From: Sphingobacterium sp. JB170
GTDB taxonomy: Bacteria; Bacteroidota; Bacteroidia; Sphingobacteriales; Sphingobacteriaceae
DNA length: 64,000 bases
Assembly (NCBI RefSeq): GCF_900163865.1
Contig: NZ_FUKU01000026.1
Location: 310,001 to 374,000 of the forward strand
Direction: 5' to 3'
Positions 25,594 to 34,589 of this stretch are shown here, piece after piece. Under the pieces are notes generated by a model, which saw only the letters and a list, made by a program, of their open reading frames with translations, had not been told where the DNA came from and searched no databases. Numbering within the stretch: the first letter of the stretch is position 1; each line of letters begins with the position of its first letter. Both the position numbers and the translations under genes were made by a program.

Positions 25594-26770
25594 GTACCAA
25601 GTAAATAAAAAAGGCTATTACGGACCTTTTGGAGGAGCCTATATTCCCGAAATGCTCTATCCTAACGTGGAAGAGCTCCAAGGGAAATACCTTGAAATCA
25701 TACAGGAAGAAAGCTTCCAACAAGAATTCAATGAATTATTACACGATTATGTAGGACGCCCTTCTCCGTTATACCTAGCAAAACGCCTTTCACAGCGCTA
25801 CGGTGTAAATATCTATTTAAAACGCGAAGATCTTAACCATACAGGAGCACATAAAATAAACAATACGGTCGGACAAATCCTACTCGCTGAACGGTTAGGA
25901 AAGAAGCGAATCATCGCTGAAACGGGTGCCGGCCAACACGGTGTTGCTACCGCTACAGTCTGCGCGTTAAAAGGGCTTGAATGCGTTGTCTACATGGGCG
26001 AAGTAGATATCGCTCGTCAAGCACCAAATGTGGCACGCATGAAGATGATGGGCGCAAAAGTTGTCGCGGCACAATCTGGTAGCCGTACACTAAAGGATGC
26101 GACAAATGAAGCGCTACGAGATTGGATAAATAACCCAGTAGACACACACTATATTATAGGGTCCGTTGTAGGTCCGCACCCTTACCCAGATATGGTAGCG
26201 AAATTCCAGTCGATTATTTCCCAAGAAACAAAAAGACAACTTTTAGAAAAAACACAAAATGATTCCCCAGATTATGTCTTAGCCTGTGTGGGCGGGGGAT
26301 CGAATGCTGCGGGTATGTTTTACCATTTCCTCGATCAAGAGGACGTAAAACTGATAGCCGTTGAAGCTGCGGGCCATGGCGTAGAAAGTGGAGAATCTGC
26401 CGCGACCACGGCGCTGGGCAAAGAAGGAGTTCTCCACGGTAGTCGATCGCTTCTCATGCAGACTGCTGATGGACAAGTAATAGAACCGTATTCTATTTCT
26501 GCCGGACTAGACTATCCCGGTATCGGGCCGCAGCACGCTTGGTTGTTTAAAAGTGGTCGTGGAACCTATGTTAGCATAACCGATGATGAGGCAATGCAAG
26601 CCGGTTTACGATTGACGCAGCTCGAAGGGATTATACCGGCCATAGAAAGTTCGCATGCATTAGCCTACCTGGAAAAAATGAGTTTTAGAGGCGGAGAAAC
26701 GGTCGTCGTCTGCTTATCAGGTCGAGGTGACAAAGACCTTGACAATTACACAAAATATTTTGGACTTTAA
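25586..26770 (+). CDS. trpB: Tryptophan synthase beta subunit
   Basis: A 394-residue PLP enzyme that condenses indole with serine in the TrpAB complex. The N-terminus [15 protein letters not shown] is typical of TrpB1. The PLP lysine lies in HTGAHKINN near residue 90, [10 protein letters not shown] contains the conserved indole-site residues, and the phosphate loop is GGGSNAAG. Its start overlaps trpF and its stop lies four bases before trpA. Confidence 0.98.
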   Translation: MNKYQVNKKGYYGPFGGAYIPEMLYPNVEELQGKYLEIIQEESFQQEFNELLHDYVGRPSPLYLAKRLSQRYGVNIYLKREDLNHTGAHKINNTVGQILLAERLGKKRIIAETGAGQHGVATATVCALKGLECVVYMGEVDIARQAPNVARMKMMGAKVVAAQSGSRTLKDATNEALRDWINNPVDTHYIIGSVVGPHPYPDMVAKFQSIISQETKRQLLEKTQNDSPDYVLACVGGGSNAAGMFYHFLDQEDVKLIAVEAAGHGVESGESAATTALGKEGVLHGSRSLLMQTADGQVIEPYSISAGLDYPGIGPQHAWLFKSGRGTYVSITDDEAMQAGLRLTQLEGIIPAIESSHALAYLEKMSFRGGETVVVCLSGRGDKDLDNYTKYFGL

Positions 26771-26774
26771 GAAA

Positions 26775-27554
26775 ATGCAAAAAGAAAACATAATCAACAC
26801 AGGCACCGATAAGCGTTTATTATCTATTTATTACACCGCAGGCTACCCCACATTAGATTCAACCTTAGATATCGCAGAACAACTAGAAAGATCTGGAGTT
26901 GATTTCCTAGAGATAGGCGTCCCTTACTCCGACCCTGTAGCCGATGGTCCGGTTATTCAACGAAGCTCTCAAACAGCACTGGAGAATGGAATGACTGTAC
27001 AAACTCTATTCGATCAATTACAAGAATTATCCACCCGTGTAACGATCCCTGTTTTTTTGATGGGGTACTTCAATCCTGTTCTTCAATTTGGAGTAGAAAA
27101 TTTTTGTAAATCATGCCGTGAAGTCGGCGTCACGGGGGTTATCATCCCGGACTTACCACTGTATGAGTACGAAGAACTGTATCAAGAAACGTTCATGAAA
27201 TACGGCATTAGCAATGTCTTTTTAGTTACACCACAAACATCGGATGAGCGAATTCGAAAAATAGACAACTTATCGAATAGCTTTATTTATCTTCTATCTT
27301 CGAATGCAACTACTGGTAAAAATCTTCACGTAAATAACCAAGCGGAATTATATTTCGAGCGTTTAAAATCCATGAAGTTAAAAAGTCCGCTAGTCATCGG
27401 TTTTGGTATATCCGATGCCAAGACTTTTCAAAAAGCAACTGATTACGCCACTGGCGCTATCATAGGCACTGCATTCGTAAACATACTTGGACAACAAAAT
27501 TATCAGGATAAGATCGAAGGTTTCATCAATAATATTATCTTCCCGGCTCCTTAG
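26775..27554 (+). CDS. trpA: Tryptophan synthase alpha subunit
   Basis: A 259-residue TIM-barrel enzyme that cleaves indole-3-glycerol phosphate and channels indole to TrpB. FLEIGVPYSDPVADGPVIQ holds the catalytic Glu and Asp, and the phosphate-binding end is IGFGISDA with GAIIGTAFVN. The start at 26775 is preferred because it lies four bases after the trpB stop and just before the first barrel strand. It closes the operon and a terminator follows. Confidence 0.97.
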   Translation: MQKENIINTGTDKRLLSIYYTAGYPTLDSTLDIAEQLERSGVDFLEIGVPYSDPVADGPVIQRSSQTALENGMTVQTLFDQLQELSTRVTIPVFLMGYFNPVLQFGVENFCKSCREVGVTGVIIPDLPLYEYEELYQETFMKYGISNVFLVTPQTSDERIRKIDNLSNSFIYLLSSNATTGKNLHVNNQAELYFERLKSMKLKSPLVIGFGISDAKTFQKATDYATGAIIGTAFVNILGQQNYQDKIEGFINNIIFPAP

Positions 27555-27598
27555 TGAAAAGGCAGAACAAAGGAACGCACAAAGAATCTTCTAGTACC

Positions 27599-27640
27599 AA
27601 TACAAAAAGCGCAATTATCAGTGATAGCGTTTTTTGTATT
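27599..27640 (+). terminator. Terminator of the trp operon
   Basis: A 14-bp inverted repeat (arms 27599-27612 and 27627-27640) with one G:U pair and a T-rich right arm starts 45 bases after the trpA stop. Its A-rich left arm could also allow termination on the minus strand. Confidence 0.75.
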
Positions 27641-27674
27641 ACTATAGCAAAGACAATTAACAAATGCCTTGTAG

Positions 27675-27797
27675 CTACCGGAACATTTTGTGATGTTTAA
27701 CAAATTTAGAGTATACTCGAAACACCACAACAGCGGAAACAAGAAGTATCACTGCAAAAGCTAAAGAGATCTCTGGTTCAAAAAGTAATTTTTCCAT
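27675..27797 (-). CDS. Possible 40-residue single-pass membrane protein
   Basis: A short reading opens MEKLLFEPEISLAFAVILLV and continues with a second half ending SKFVKHHKMFR. It therefore has one hydrophobic helix (about residues 11-27) followed by a basic tail, a positive-inside pattern typical of real small membrane proteins. The region 27641-27927 holds no other gene. I recognise no family and no clear promoter, so it may be spurious. Confidence 0.4.
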   Translation of the reverse strand: MEKLLFEPEISLAFAVILLVSAVVVFRVYSKFVKHHKMFR

Positions 27798-27927
27798 AAC
27801 GGTACGGTTTATTTAGTTAAGTATAAATGTATTTAAACTTAAGCTCCCGTAAAAATTTATTTTTCCACAATCCACAATCTATTTTGATATTTTCAACGTT
27901 GCCTCCAGAGAACAGCGGTTCAACAAG

Positions 27928-27958
27928 TTGAATAAATACATTTTCTTTACTACCTTTG
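27928..27958 (+). promoter_or_regulatory. Promoter of the HYC protein/TonB receptor unit
   Basis: TTG (27928-27930), a 20-base spacer and TACCTTTG (27951-27958) give a full consensus promoter. The -7 element ends five bases before the ATG at 27964, so the mRNA would start at or next to the start codon. Confidence 0.65.
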
Positions 27959-27963
27959 CGTAC

Positions 27964-28407
27964 ATGCGCGGACTAATTGCATATATCCTCTTATTCTTTT
28001 ATACGGTAACGTGTTCAGGAGCGACTGTATATATGCATTTTTGTCACGGCACGCCTGTTCTTAGTATCCAAGAACAAGAGTCCATCGCGGCGCACAAGCA
28101 ATGCCCCATGTGCGCAGAACATCCAGGCCATGCTACTGAATCCCACGAAAACCATAATTGTGACACAACGGGGCAACATGACTGTTGCAAGGACGTCAAA
28201 ATTGAACTAAAGAAGCTTAAAGCTGAGAATTCGGCCACGGCACTTTCTTTTTTAAACTTCTCCCCTGCGATCACGTCTGTTTATTGGGTATCGCTGTTTC
28301 AACAATTTATTGGCACGCACAGCCCCGGGAACAAACCGGAATTACCAAAGCTCCTTGCTTGGCATCATCCACCAACTTACCTTATTCATTGTAATTTCAG
28401 AATTTGA
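27964..28407 (+). CDS. HYC_CC_PP-family secreted protein
   Basis: A 147-residue exported protein of the small Bacteroidota family named for its motifs: an N-terminal MHFCHG (here HFC in place of HYC), a central CC (HDCCKD) and a C-terminal PP (WHHPPTYL). It has a signal-type hydrophobic N-terminus (MRGLIAYILLFFYTVTCSGA) and a His/Cys-rich middle (KQCPMCAEHPGHATESHENH) consistent with metal binding. It directly precedes a TonB receptor with metal-binding domains, so metal handling, probably copper, is inferred. The start at 27964 is chosen because upstream codons lie inside the promoter. Confidence 0.8.
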   Translation: MRGLIAYILLFFYTVTCSGATVYMHFCHGTPVLSIQEQESIAAHKQCPMCAEHPGHATESHENHNCDTTGQHDCCKDVKIELKKLKAENSATALSFLNFSPAITSVYWVSLFQQFIGTHSPGNKPELPKLLAWHHPPTYLIHCNFRI

Positions 28408-28481
28408 TTTCTCGTAGATTTTAGTCACTTGTGGGGGACTACCTCCTTAATAATGGACAATTTACTTGAATTTCAAATAAT

Positions 28482-31355
28482 ATGAAACATCTCTTAAGAC
28501 TGACTTTATCTGTGTTGTCTTTGTTTTTAATACTATCAACATATGCGCAAACAGAAACCAATATATCTTTTAAAGTCGCAGGAAACTGTGGCCTTTGCAA
28601 ACAGCGAATTGAAAAAGCTGCAAAGATAAAAGGCGTTGCCTCGGCAGAATGGACCGCAGCGACCCAAATGGCAAACATTCAATTCGATTCATCAAAAACT
28701 ACCGCTACCGCTATTAAACAAGCTATTGCCGAAGCCGGGCATGACACCGATGAGATACGTGCGGAAAACGACGTTTATGAAAAGCTTCACGAATGCTGTC
28801 TGTATGAACGTTTACCACGGAATGACCATACCGGGATGGCACTTGGTGTTTCAAGCACAGGCATCCAAACGATTTCATTTCCTACCAGTGGGGTATGCAA
28901 AATGTGTAAAAAACGCATCGAAGAATCAGCACGTATCGATGGGGTTAAAGAAGTCGAATGGGAGCTAACAAACGGCATAACAACCGTCACATTTGACGGC
29001 TCGACAACAAATGCCTCGCAAATAAAACAAGCCATCGCTCAACAAGGTCATGATACAGACGATTTCAAAGCACCTGACGACACCTATCTCGCCTTACCAG
29101 ACTGCTGCAAATACCAACGAGAAGGCGCTGCAGCAAATGAGCACCCTACAGAACATAGCGATCACGAACACATGTTACGTGGTGTGGTTGTAAAAGAAAA
29201 CGATAAAGCCGAGTTAACCCCAATCCCCGGTGTCAATATCAGCTGGCTTGAAAACCCAAATATTACAATTCAATCAAATCAAAGTGGTGTGTTCGAGCTT
29301 AAACATGAACCGGGATTCGAGACCATTGTAGTCAGTTTTGTAGGAATGCAGGCCGATACAATAACTGTAAAAAACTTACACGATATTCTCGTAATCCATG
29401 CAAAGGATAACGTGCTTGAAGAGGTCGTCGTTTCTAGCGCGCAGAGAACAAACTACATTTCTAAACTCAACACCAATCGCGTTGAGACGATCACTGCAAA
29501 GGAACTCTTCAAAGCCGCGTGTTGTGACCTAAGTGAGAGCTTCGAAACAAATGGATCCGTTGACGTTGTCAATAGTGACGCTGTCACCGGAAGCAAGCAA
29601 ATCCAGCTGCTGGGGTTAAGCGGCGTTTATACGCAACTAACTGTTGAAAACATGCCAGGACCACGTGGTTTTGCCGGACCACTCGGGTTAAACAGCATGG
29701 CGGGCCCCTGGATTGAATCTATCCAAATCAGCAAAGGAATGGGCTCTGTTGCGAATGGATTTGAAAGTATGTCTGGGCAAATTAATGTGGAACTTAAGAA
29801 GCCTAATAACACGGACCAGCTTCACTTTAATTTGTATGCAAACAATATGGGCCGTGGTGATGTCAACCTAAACCTAGCGCATAAAATAAATGATAAATGG
29901 TCGGTAGGCATGCTACTACACGACAATTTTATGTTCAAAAAAGATGTAAACTTTAGTGATAACGGCTATAGAGATATTCCCGCAGGTAATGTTTTCTCTG
30001 GAGTAAATCGCTGGACATACGAAAATGGGCAGGGACTGATCGCACAATTTGGAGTAAAATACCTTCGCGATGATCGCACCGGCGGCGAGATTGATTTCAA
30101 TGAAAACACCGATAAATTGACGACCAACCGCTATGGACTTGGCTTTGATATTAAGCGTGTAGAAGGATTTGCCAAGATTGGGTATATTTTCCCCAATCAC
30201 CGCTTACGCAGCATCGGACTTCAACTTTCGGGATCACACTACGAGCAGGATAGCTATTTTGGGTTGACCACATACGATAATGAGCAGCAGAGTGGTTACG
30301 CCAACTTCTTATATCAGGATGTAATCGGTAGTGTAAAACATAAATATAGAGCCGGGTTATCTGTTTCCTACGACAAATACAATGAATCGATTCTAAATAA
30401 TCGCTTTAAAAGGACGGAAACTGTTTCCGGTGCATTTGCGGAATATACGTACGCGCCAACCGAAAATTTCGATGCCATCCTCGGCCTTCGCCAAGACTAC
30501 AATAGCATCTATGGATGGTTTACCACACCAAGAGCTGTCGTCCGCTACGCCCCCACCACGGGGATGACACTTCGTTTAAGTTCAGGAAGAGGACAACGTA
30601 CGGCGAATATATTTGCCGAAAACATGGGGATATTTGCTTCGAGTCGATCGATCAATCTAACAGAGCTGTCAACCACAGATGGTACCGCATATGGACTCGA
30701 TCCAGAAGTTTCGTGGAATACTGGAATTACGGCCGACCAAGAATTTCAGCTACTGGGACGGCAAGCAGGAATTTCAGTTGAATTATTTCACAACCGTTTC
30801 AGCAACCAAGTATTAGTCGATCTAGAAGATCCCAGCGCAGTTTCTTTTTATAACTTAACCGGAAAATCATATTCCAATAGTCTTCAAACGGATTTCCGGT
30901 TTATGCCCGTAGCGCATCTAGAAGCCCGTTTTGCTTACCGATTACTGGACGTGAAGACCGATTATCAAAAAGGACGTTTACAAAAAGCGTTAACAGCAAA
31001 GCACCGCGGTTTCATGAATCTAGCATATAATCTACACACAGGCTGGAGCTTTGATTACACACTCAATGCTGTTGGTAAAAAAAGGCTTCCGTCCACGCAA
31101 GGGAATCCCGAACGGTACCAGTTATCCGATTATTCGGATAGTTATCTCACAATGAATGCCCAGGTAAGCAAATCACTGGGCGCGAGCAAAAACTTCACTG
31201 TGTATGTCGGTGGGGAAAACTTAACAAACTTTTACCAAAAAGATCCTATTCTAGCTTTCGATGACCCTTTTGGCGACTATTTCGACACGAACTTGTTGTG
31301 GGGACCTATTTCTGGAAGACTATTTTATGCAGGAATACGCTATACGATCAAATAA
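28482..31355 (+). CDS. TonB-dependent receptor with two N-terminal HMA metal-binding domains
   Basis: A 957-residue outer-membrane receptor. Domains in order: signal peptide (to residue 22), HMA domain 1 (about 25-95, metal motif GNCGLC), a CC motif (HECCLYER), HMA domain 2 (about 125-200, motif GVCKMC), a second CC motif (DCCKYQR), a carboxypeptidase-like beta-sandwich (about 225-300), the plug (VLEEVVVSSAQR, GLSGVYTQLTVENMPGPRG) and a barrel ending in GIRYTIK. Both HMA units keep the CxxC pair and are followed by the same CC motif, so they look like a duplicated module. In the cell they would face the periplasm. The upstream HYC protein supports a heavy-metal role; copper import or a copper-binding siderophore is plausible but not proven. 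Confidence 0.9.
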   Translation: MKHLLRLTLSVLSLFLILSTYAQTETNISFKVAGNCGLCKQRIEKAAKIKGVASAEWTAATQMANIQFDSSKTTATAIKQAIAEAGHDTDEIRAENDVYEKLHECCLYERLPRNDHTGMALGVSSTGIQTISFPTSGVCKMCKKRIEESARIDGVKEVEWELTNGITTVTFDGSTTNASQIKQAIAQQGHDTDDFKAPDDTYLALPDCCKYQREGAAANEHPTEHSDHEHMLRGVVVKENDKAELTPIPGVNISWLENPNITIQSNQSGVFELKHEPGFETIVVSFVGMQADTITVKNLHDILVIHAKDNVLEEVVVSSAQRTNYISKLNTNRVETITAKELFKAACCDLSESFETNGSVDVVNSDAVTGSKQIQLLGLSGVYTQLTVENMPGPRGFAGPLGLNSMAGPWIESIQISKGMGSVANGFESMSGQINVELKKPNNTDQLHFNLYANNMGRGDVNLNLAHKINDKWSVGMLLHDNFMFKKDVNFSDNGYRDIPAGNVFSGVNRWTYENGQGLIAQFGVKYLRDDRTGGEIDFNENTDKLTTNRYGLGFDIKRVEGFAKIGYIFPNHRLRSIGLQLSGSHYEQDSYFGLTTYDNEQQSGYANFLYQDVIGSVKHKYRAGLSVSYDKYNESILNNRFKRTETVSGAFAEYTYAPTENFDAILGLRQDYNSIYGWFTTPRAVVRYAPTTGMTLRLSSGRGQRTANIFAENMGIFASSRSINLTELSTTDGTAYGLDPEVSWNTGITADQEFQLLGRQAGISVELFHNRFSNQVLVDLEDPSAVSFYNLTGKSYSNSLQTDFRFMPVAHLEARFAYRLLDVKTDYQKGRLQKALTAKHRGFMNLAYNLHTGWSFDYTLNAVGKKRLPSTQGNPERYQLSDYSDSYLTMNAQVSKSLGASKNFTVYVGGENLTNFYQKDPILAFDDPFGDYFDTNLLWGPISGRLFYAGIRYTIK

Positions 31356-31364
31356 GAACAATTA

Positions 31365-31404
31365 GGCGCAATGCCCTTGATTACTAATGTGATCAGGCGT
31401 TGCG
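31365..31404 (+). terminator. Long hairpin after the TonB receptor gene
   Basis: An inverted repeat with GCGCAA arms and a two-base bulge can form a stem of about 15 bp. No T-run follows, so it may be a Rho-linked or structural 3' end rather than an intrinsic terminator. In the remaining gap up to 31588 I see nothing. Confidence 0.45.
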
Positions 31405-31588
31405 CTGTATCGAGAGGTCCCAAAACCGCTGCACCCGGCTAACACTTTTTCTTTCCCCGAATCATGTGGAGTTAATATTTGAATACCGGGATCCCCCTAA
31501 TTACACGTAGATTCTTGGTGAAGCTTACAAACGATTTGAGTAACAGACAGTCTATCGAATCAAATCGGTAAGTAGGATTACGGACTCT

Positions 31589-32176
31589 TCAAGATAAAAT
31601 GTCTTTTAATTCTTGATACAACCGCGCCGTGGGAAGTCCAACGACATTCTCATAGGAGCCATCGATACGTTTAATACCAATCAGTCCTATCCAATCTTGA
31701 ATTCCATAGGATCCAGCTTTATCTAAAGGTGCAAATGTTTCTATATAATATTGGATCTCCAGGTCCGAGAGCGGGTAAAACTCAACTATAGTTTCCTCTA
31801 GAAAAGTACGTGTTTTCGCCCGATAGGCTAATGCAACTGCCGTGTAAACGGTATGCGTTTGTCCCTGCATAGGTTTTAGGGTAGCGAAGGCATCATCGGC
31901 ATCATTAGGCTTACCCAGAAGCGCATTTTTATGAACCACGGCCGTATCGGCGGTAATAACTAATGATTCAAAAAATTCCTCGCCACGAAACATTTCTAAC
32001 TTCTTTTGAGCGATATCAACCACAACCTCTTCAGATGATAACGTAGGATTGACAAATTCGTCGGTTTCGGCGACCAATACTTGAAAATCTATTCCTAATT
32101 TTGCTAATAGCTCTTTTCGGCGAGGCGATTTCGACCCCAATACCACCCGTATATTTTTTAATGCTTCCAAAATCAT
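31589..32176 (-). CDS. Maf-family nucleotide pyrophosphatase
   Basis: A 195-residue cytosolic enzyme that hydrolyses non-canonical or excess nucleoside triphosphates (Maf/YhdE type). The N-terminal VVLGSKSPRRKELLAKLG contains the signature SxSPRR, and VITADTAVVHKNALLGKPND carries the conserved Asp and the K/P/D block. It lies five bases after the end of the KdsC-like gene on the same strand, implying one transcript. Confidence 0.94.
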   Translation of the reverse strand: MILEALKNIRVVLGSKSPRRKELLAKLGIDFQVLVAETDEFVNPTLSSEEVVVDIAQKKLEMFRGEEFFESLVITADTAVVHKNALLGKPNDADDAFATLKPMQGQTHTVYTAVALAYRAKTRTFLEETIVEFYPLSDLEIQYYIETFAPLDKAGSYGIQDWIGLIGIKRIDGSYENVVGLPTARLYQELKDILS

Positions 32177-32181
32177 ATCCC

Positions 32182-32700
32182 TTAAATACTTTTAATACCC
32201 AACCCATTTGACCATAAATCCTGTAGCCGAAGCATTTTTTCGATCACATCACGCACGCAACCTCCCCCACCCGGAAACGGCGAAACATAGGCTGCAACCC
32301 GTTTGATATCTTCAACTGCATCTTGGGGACATAGTGCCAGACCAACATATTGCATACATTGGAGATCTGGAATATCATCGCCCATAAAAGCAACTTGTTC
32401 CAAACGGAATGATCGTTCCTGCAATATTTCTTTCATCAGTTGAAATTTGTCACCCACGCCTAAATAAATATTGGTTAATCCGAGTCCCCTAAGTCTATGT
32501 TTTACCCCTTGCGATCTACCGCCACTGATTACAATTATTTCCAGTCCCGCCTTGATCGCAAGTTGCATGGCATAGCCATCTTTTATCGAAAACGCGCGCA
32601 ATTGTTCTCCTTGCTCAGTAACCATCACCCTGCCGTCGGTTAGTACGCCGTCAACGTCGAGAAACAACATTTTAATCTGTTCGAATTTTTTTAAAACCAT
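32182..32700 (-). CDS. KdsC-like HAD phosphatase
   Basis: A 172-residue HAD-IIIA phosphatase resembling KDO-8-phosphate phosphatase, which releases KDO for lipopolysaccharide. Motif I is MLFLDVDGVLTDG with both aspartates, motif II is the VISGG Ser, and motifs III/IV are seen in MGDDIPDLQCM. There is no cap domain, as expected for the tetrameric C0 type. The start at 32700 is preferred because a consensus -7 element ends five bases before it and a more distant in-frame start would need a promoter inside the reading. KDO is likely, but the family has other substrates. Confidence 0.88.
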   Translation of the reverse strand: MVLKKFEQIKMLFLDVDGVLTDGRVMVTEQGEQLRAFSIKDGYAMQLAIKAGLEIIVISGGRSQGVKHRLRGLGLTNIYLGVGDKFQLMKEILQERSFRLEQVAFMGDDIPDLQCMQYVGLALCPQDAVEDIKRVAAYVSPFPGGGGCVRDVIEKMLRLQDLWSNGLGIKSI

Positions 32701-32705
32701 ATCAT

Positions 32706-32738
32706 CAAAAATAAATAAAAAGACGCAAACACACGCAA
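32706..32738 (-). promoter_or_regulatory. Promoter before the KdsC-like/Maf unit
   Basis: On the minus strand TTG (32736-32738), a 22-base spacer and TATTTTTG (32706-32713) end five bases before the ATG. Confidence 0.5.
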
Positions 32739-32845
32739 CATGTTTATACACTTAATTCAATTCCGTCACTTTCTTATCAGTTCTAGCCATAATATCAGTA
32801 AAATGTCAGAAAGTAGTTGTGCGGGAAACTATATTAGACAAAACG

Positions 32846-32876
32846 TTTGACAATGTCGCTAATTGATGTACCTTTG
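32846..32876 (+). promoter_or_regulatory. Consensus promoter of a candidate small RNA
   Basis: TTTG (32846-32849), a 19-base spacer and TACCTTTG (32869-32876) are an exact match to the Bacteroidota -33/-7 consensus. No protein-coding gene follows on this strand for about 1.7 kb. Confidence 0.65.
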
Positions 32877-32882
32877 TATTGT

Positions 32883-32987
32883 ATTCAATGATTCATCACT
32901 GGGTACGTATAAAATTGTCTTTTCATAATTTAGGTTTATAATTGGTTAGTAGCAAACCCTGGCGCCCATCGTCAGGGTTTTGTTTTT
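32883..32987 (+). ncRNA. Candidate small RNA of about 105 nt
   Basis: The transcript would start around 32883 and end at an intrinsic terminator (32954-32987: AAACCCTG and its complement around an 11-base C-rich loop, then a T-rich tail). Only a 17-codon reading (MIHHWVRIKLSFHNLGL, starting at 32888) lies inside. The region is not part of any adjacent gene. I recognise no RNA family; it lacks the hallmark sequences of 4.5S, tmRNA and RNase P. The rest of the gap to 33245 shows nothing I can support. Confidence 0.5.
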
Positions 32988-33245
32988 ACAACAACTTTAT
33001 TACAAACAGAAGGCACACCATTCATTTCCAAGGCTTTAAACGAAAACCAGAATCTAAACACGTCTATTACGCATTTTTAAGTACAACTCAGACATCAAAC
33101 ACGCATAAATACGCACCCCTTCGATCGTTCACTTCTTCTTTCTGCGATGCATTTCCTCTGTTTTCTAATCCTAATAAAGTCGCTTTTAGTCGCGAAAAAG
33201 CACGCGGCAATCCACACCACACGTTGCTATTGTCAATAATGTTCA

Positions 33246-33280
33246 TAAAAAAACCGATTGACTTGTTAAAATCAATCGGC
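33246..33280 (-). terminator. Intrinsic terminator after floA
   Basis: On the minus strand an 8-bp stem (CCGATTGA and its complement) with a 10-base loop is followed by a run of T, 24 bases after the floA stop. Confidence 0.85.
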
Positions 33281-33304
33281 CTTCGTATAAATAATAAAAT
33301 CACA

Positions 33305-34291
33305 CTACGATTTATCTTTATTGCTACCACCTTGCGGCTTCGCAATTGAGCCACGCATTTCCGTGTCCGATTGAATATTCTGCATCTTGTAATAATCCAT
33401 GATACCCAAATTTCCATTTCTAAACGCCTCAGCCATTGCTAACGGCACTTGCGATTCTGCTTCAATCACTTTAGCTCTGGCTTCCTGAGCCTTGGAACGC
33501 ATCTCCTGCTCCGTCGCTACAGCCATCGCACGCCGTTCCTCAGCTCTTGCATTTGCAACTTTAAGATCGGCTTCTGCCTGATCCGTTTGCAGCTTCGCTC
33601 CTACATTCTCCCCAATATCAATATCTGCAATATCTATGGACAAAATCTCGAACGCGGTACCCGAGTCGAGACCTTTCGACAGCACCGTCTTAGAAATGCC
33701 ATCGGGATTTTCAAGAACAGCTTTGTGGTCCACCGCTGAACCTATCGTGGTTACAATACCTTCACCAACACGAGCTAATATCGTTTCCTCACCAGCACCA
33801 CCAACAAGTTGGTTAATGTTTGCACGTACCGTCACACGAGCCTTTGCTATAAGTTGAATCCCGTCTTTTGCAACTGCAGCAACGGGCGGCGTATTAATTA
33901 CTTGCGGGTTAACGGACAATTGAACCGCGTCAAACACATCGCGCCCAGCCAGATCGATAGCCGTCGCTAATTTAAAATCTAACGGTATATTCGCTTTGTC
34001 TGCCGAAATAAGCGCTTTAATCACTTTGTTCACATTTCCACCAGCCAAATAATGTGTTTCAATTTCATTCGAGGTTAACCGGAGTCCTGCTTTGGAAGAA
34101 ATAATCATTGCATTGGTAACAAGGGAGGGCGGCACTTTACGCAAACGCATTAACACCAAATTTAACAAACTTATTTTTACGTTGGAAAGTTGCGCGGTAA
34201 ACCAAAGGTTAACCGGTAACAGGTAAAGCAACAGAAAAAATGCAACCACACCACCAACGATAATCAATATCAAACTAATTCCTGGATCCAT
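33305..34291 (-). CDS. floA: Flotillin-like membrane protein FloA
   Basis: A 328-residue SPFH-superfamily protein that organises membrane microdomains. The N-terminus carries a hydrophobic segment (residues 5-27) and a second hydrophobic stretch around [11 protein letters not shown], then the SPFH core ([26 protein letters not shown]) and a coiled-coil region rich in Ala, Glu and Arg ([17 protein letters not shown], residues 245-285). In many bacteria a membrane NfeD-type protein is encoded beside it; none is adjacent here. The gene is a single unit with its own terminator. Confidence 0.93.
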   Translation of the reverse strand: MDPGISLILIIVGGVVAFFLLLYLLPVNLWFTAQLSNVKISLLNLVLMRLRKVPPSLVTNAMIISSKAGLRLTSNEIETHYLAGGNVNKVIKALISADKANIPLDFKLATAIDLAGRDVFDAVQLSVNPQVINTPPVAAVAKDGIQLIAKARVTVRANINQLVGGAGEETILARVGEGIVTTIGSAVDHKAVLENPDGISKTVLSKGLDSGTAFEILSIDIADIDIGENVGAKLQTDQAEADLKVANARAEERRAMAVATEQEMRSKAQEARAKVIEAESQVPLAMAEAFRNGNLGIMDYYKMQNIQSDTEMRGSIAKPQGGSNKDKS

Positions 34292-34589
34292 AAATTTACG
34301 GTTTTAAGTAATAGGCTAAAGATAAAATTTTTATCCCAATAATCCGCATTTCATTAACCGTAATCCCAAATTAAATTTCAGGTTATTGTGGATAATTCCT
34401 TCCCCTTCACCCTTTCTTTGTGTTAGTCCGATAAAAGAACTTCTGTCCCGCCATTATTAATTTTTTATGCATGGAGCCCCCCCTTCCCTAAAAAGTCGTA
34501 CAAATCATTAAATTTATGATTACCAAGGAAGAACTTTCTTTAAAAGAACTTTGTATCTTCGATTAACAAGGATGTAATTTTTTATTGAC

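Noticed and set aside
33088..33246. A 52-residue minus-strand reading after the floA terminator
   Set aside because: Its start lies inside the terminator T-run and the protein has no recognisable features.
34388..34396. TGTGGATAA, a perfect DnaA-box sequence (another, TTATCCACA, at 35672-35680)
   Set aside because: Only two isolated copies in 64 kb, one inside a kinase gene; a 9-mer is expected at roughly this frequency by chance, and there is no cluster or dnaA/dnaN context.
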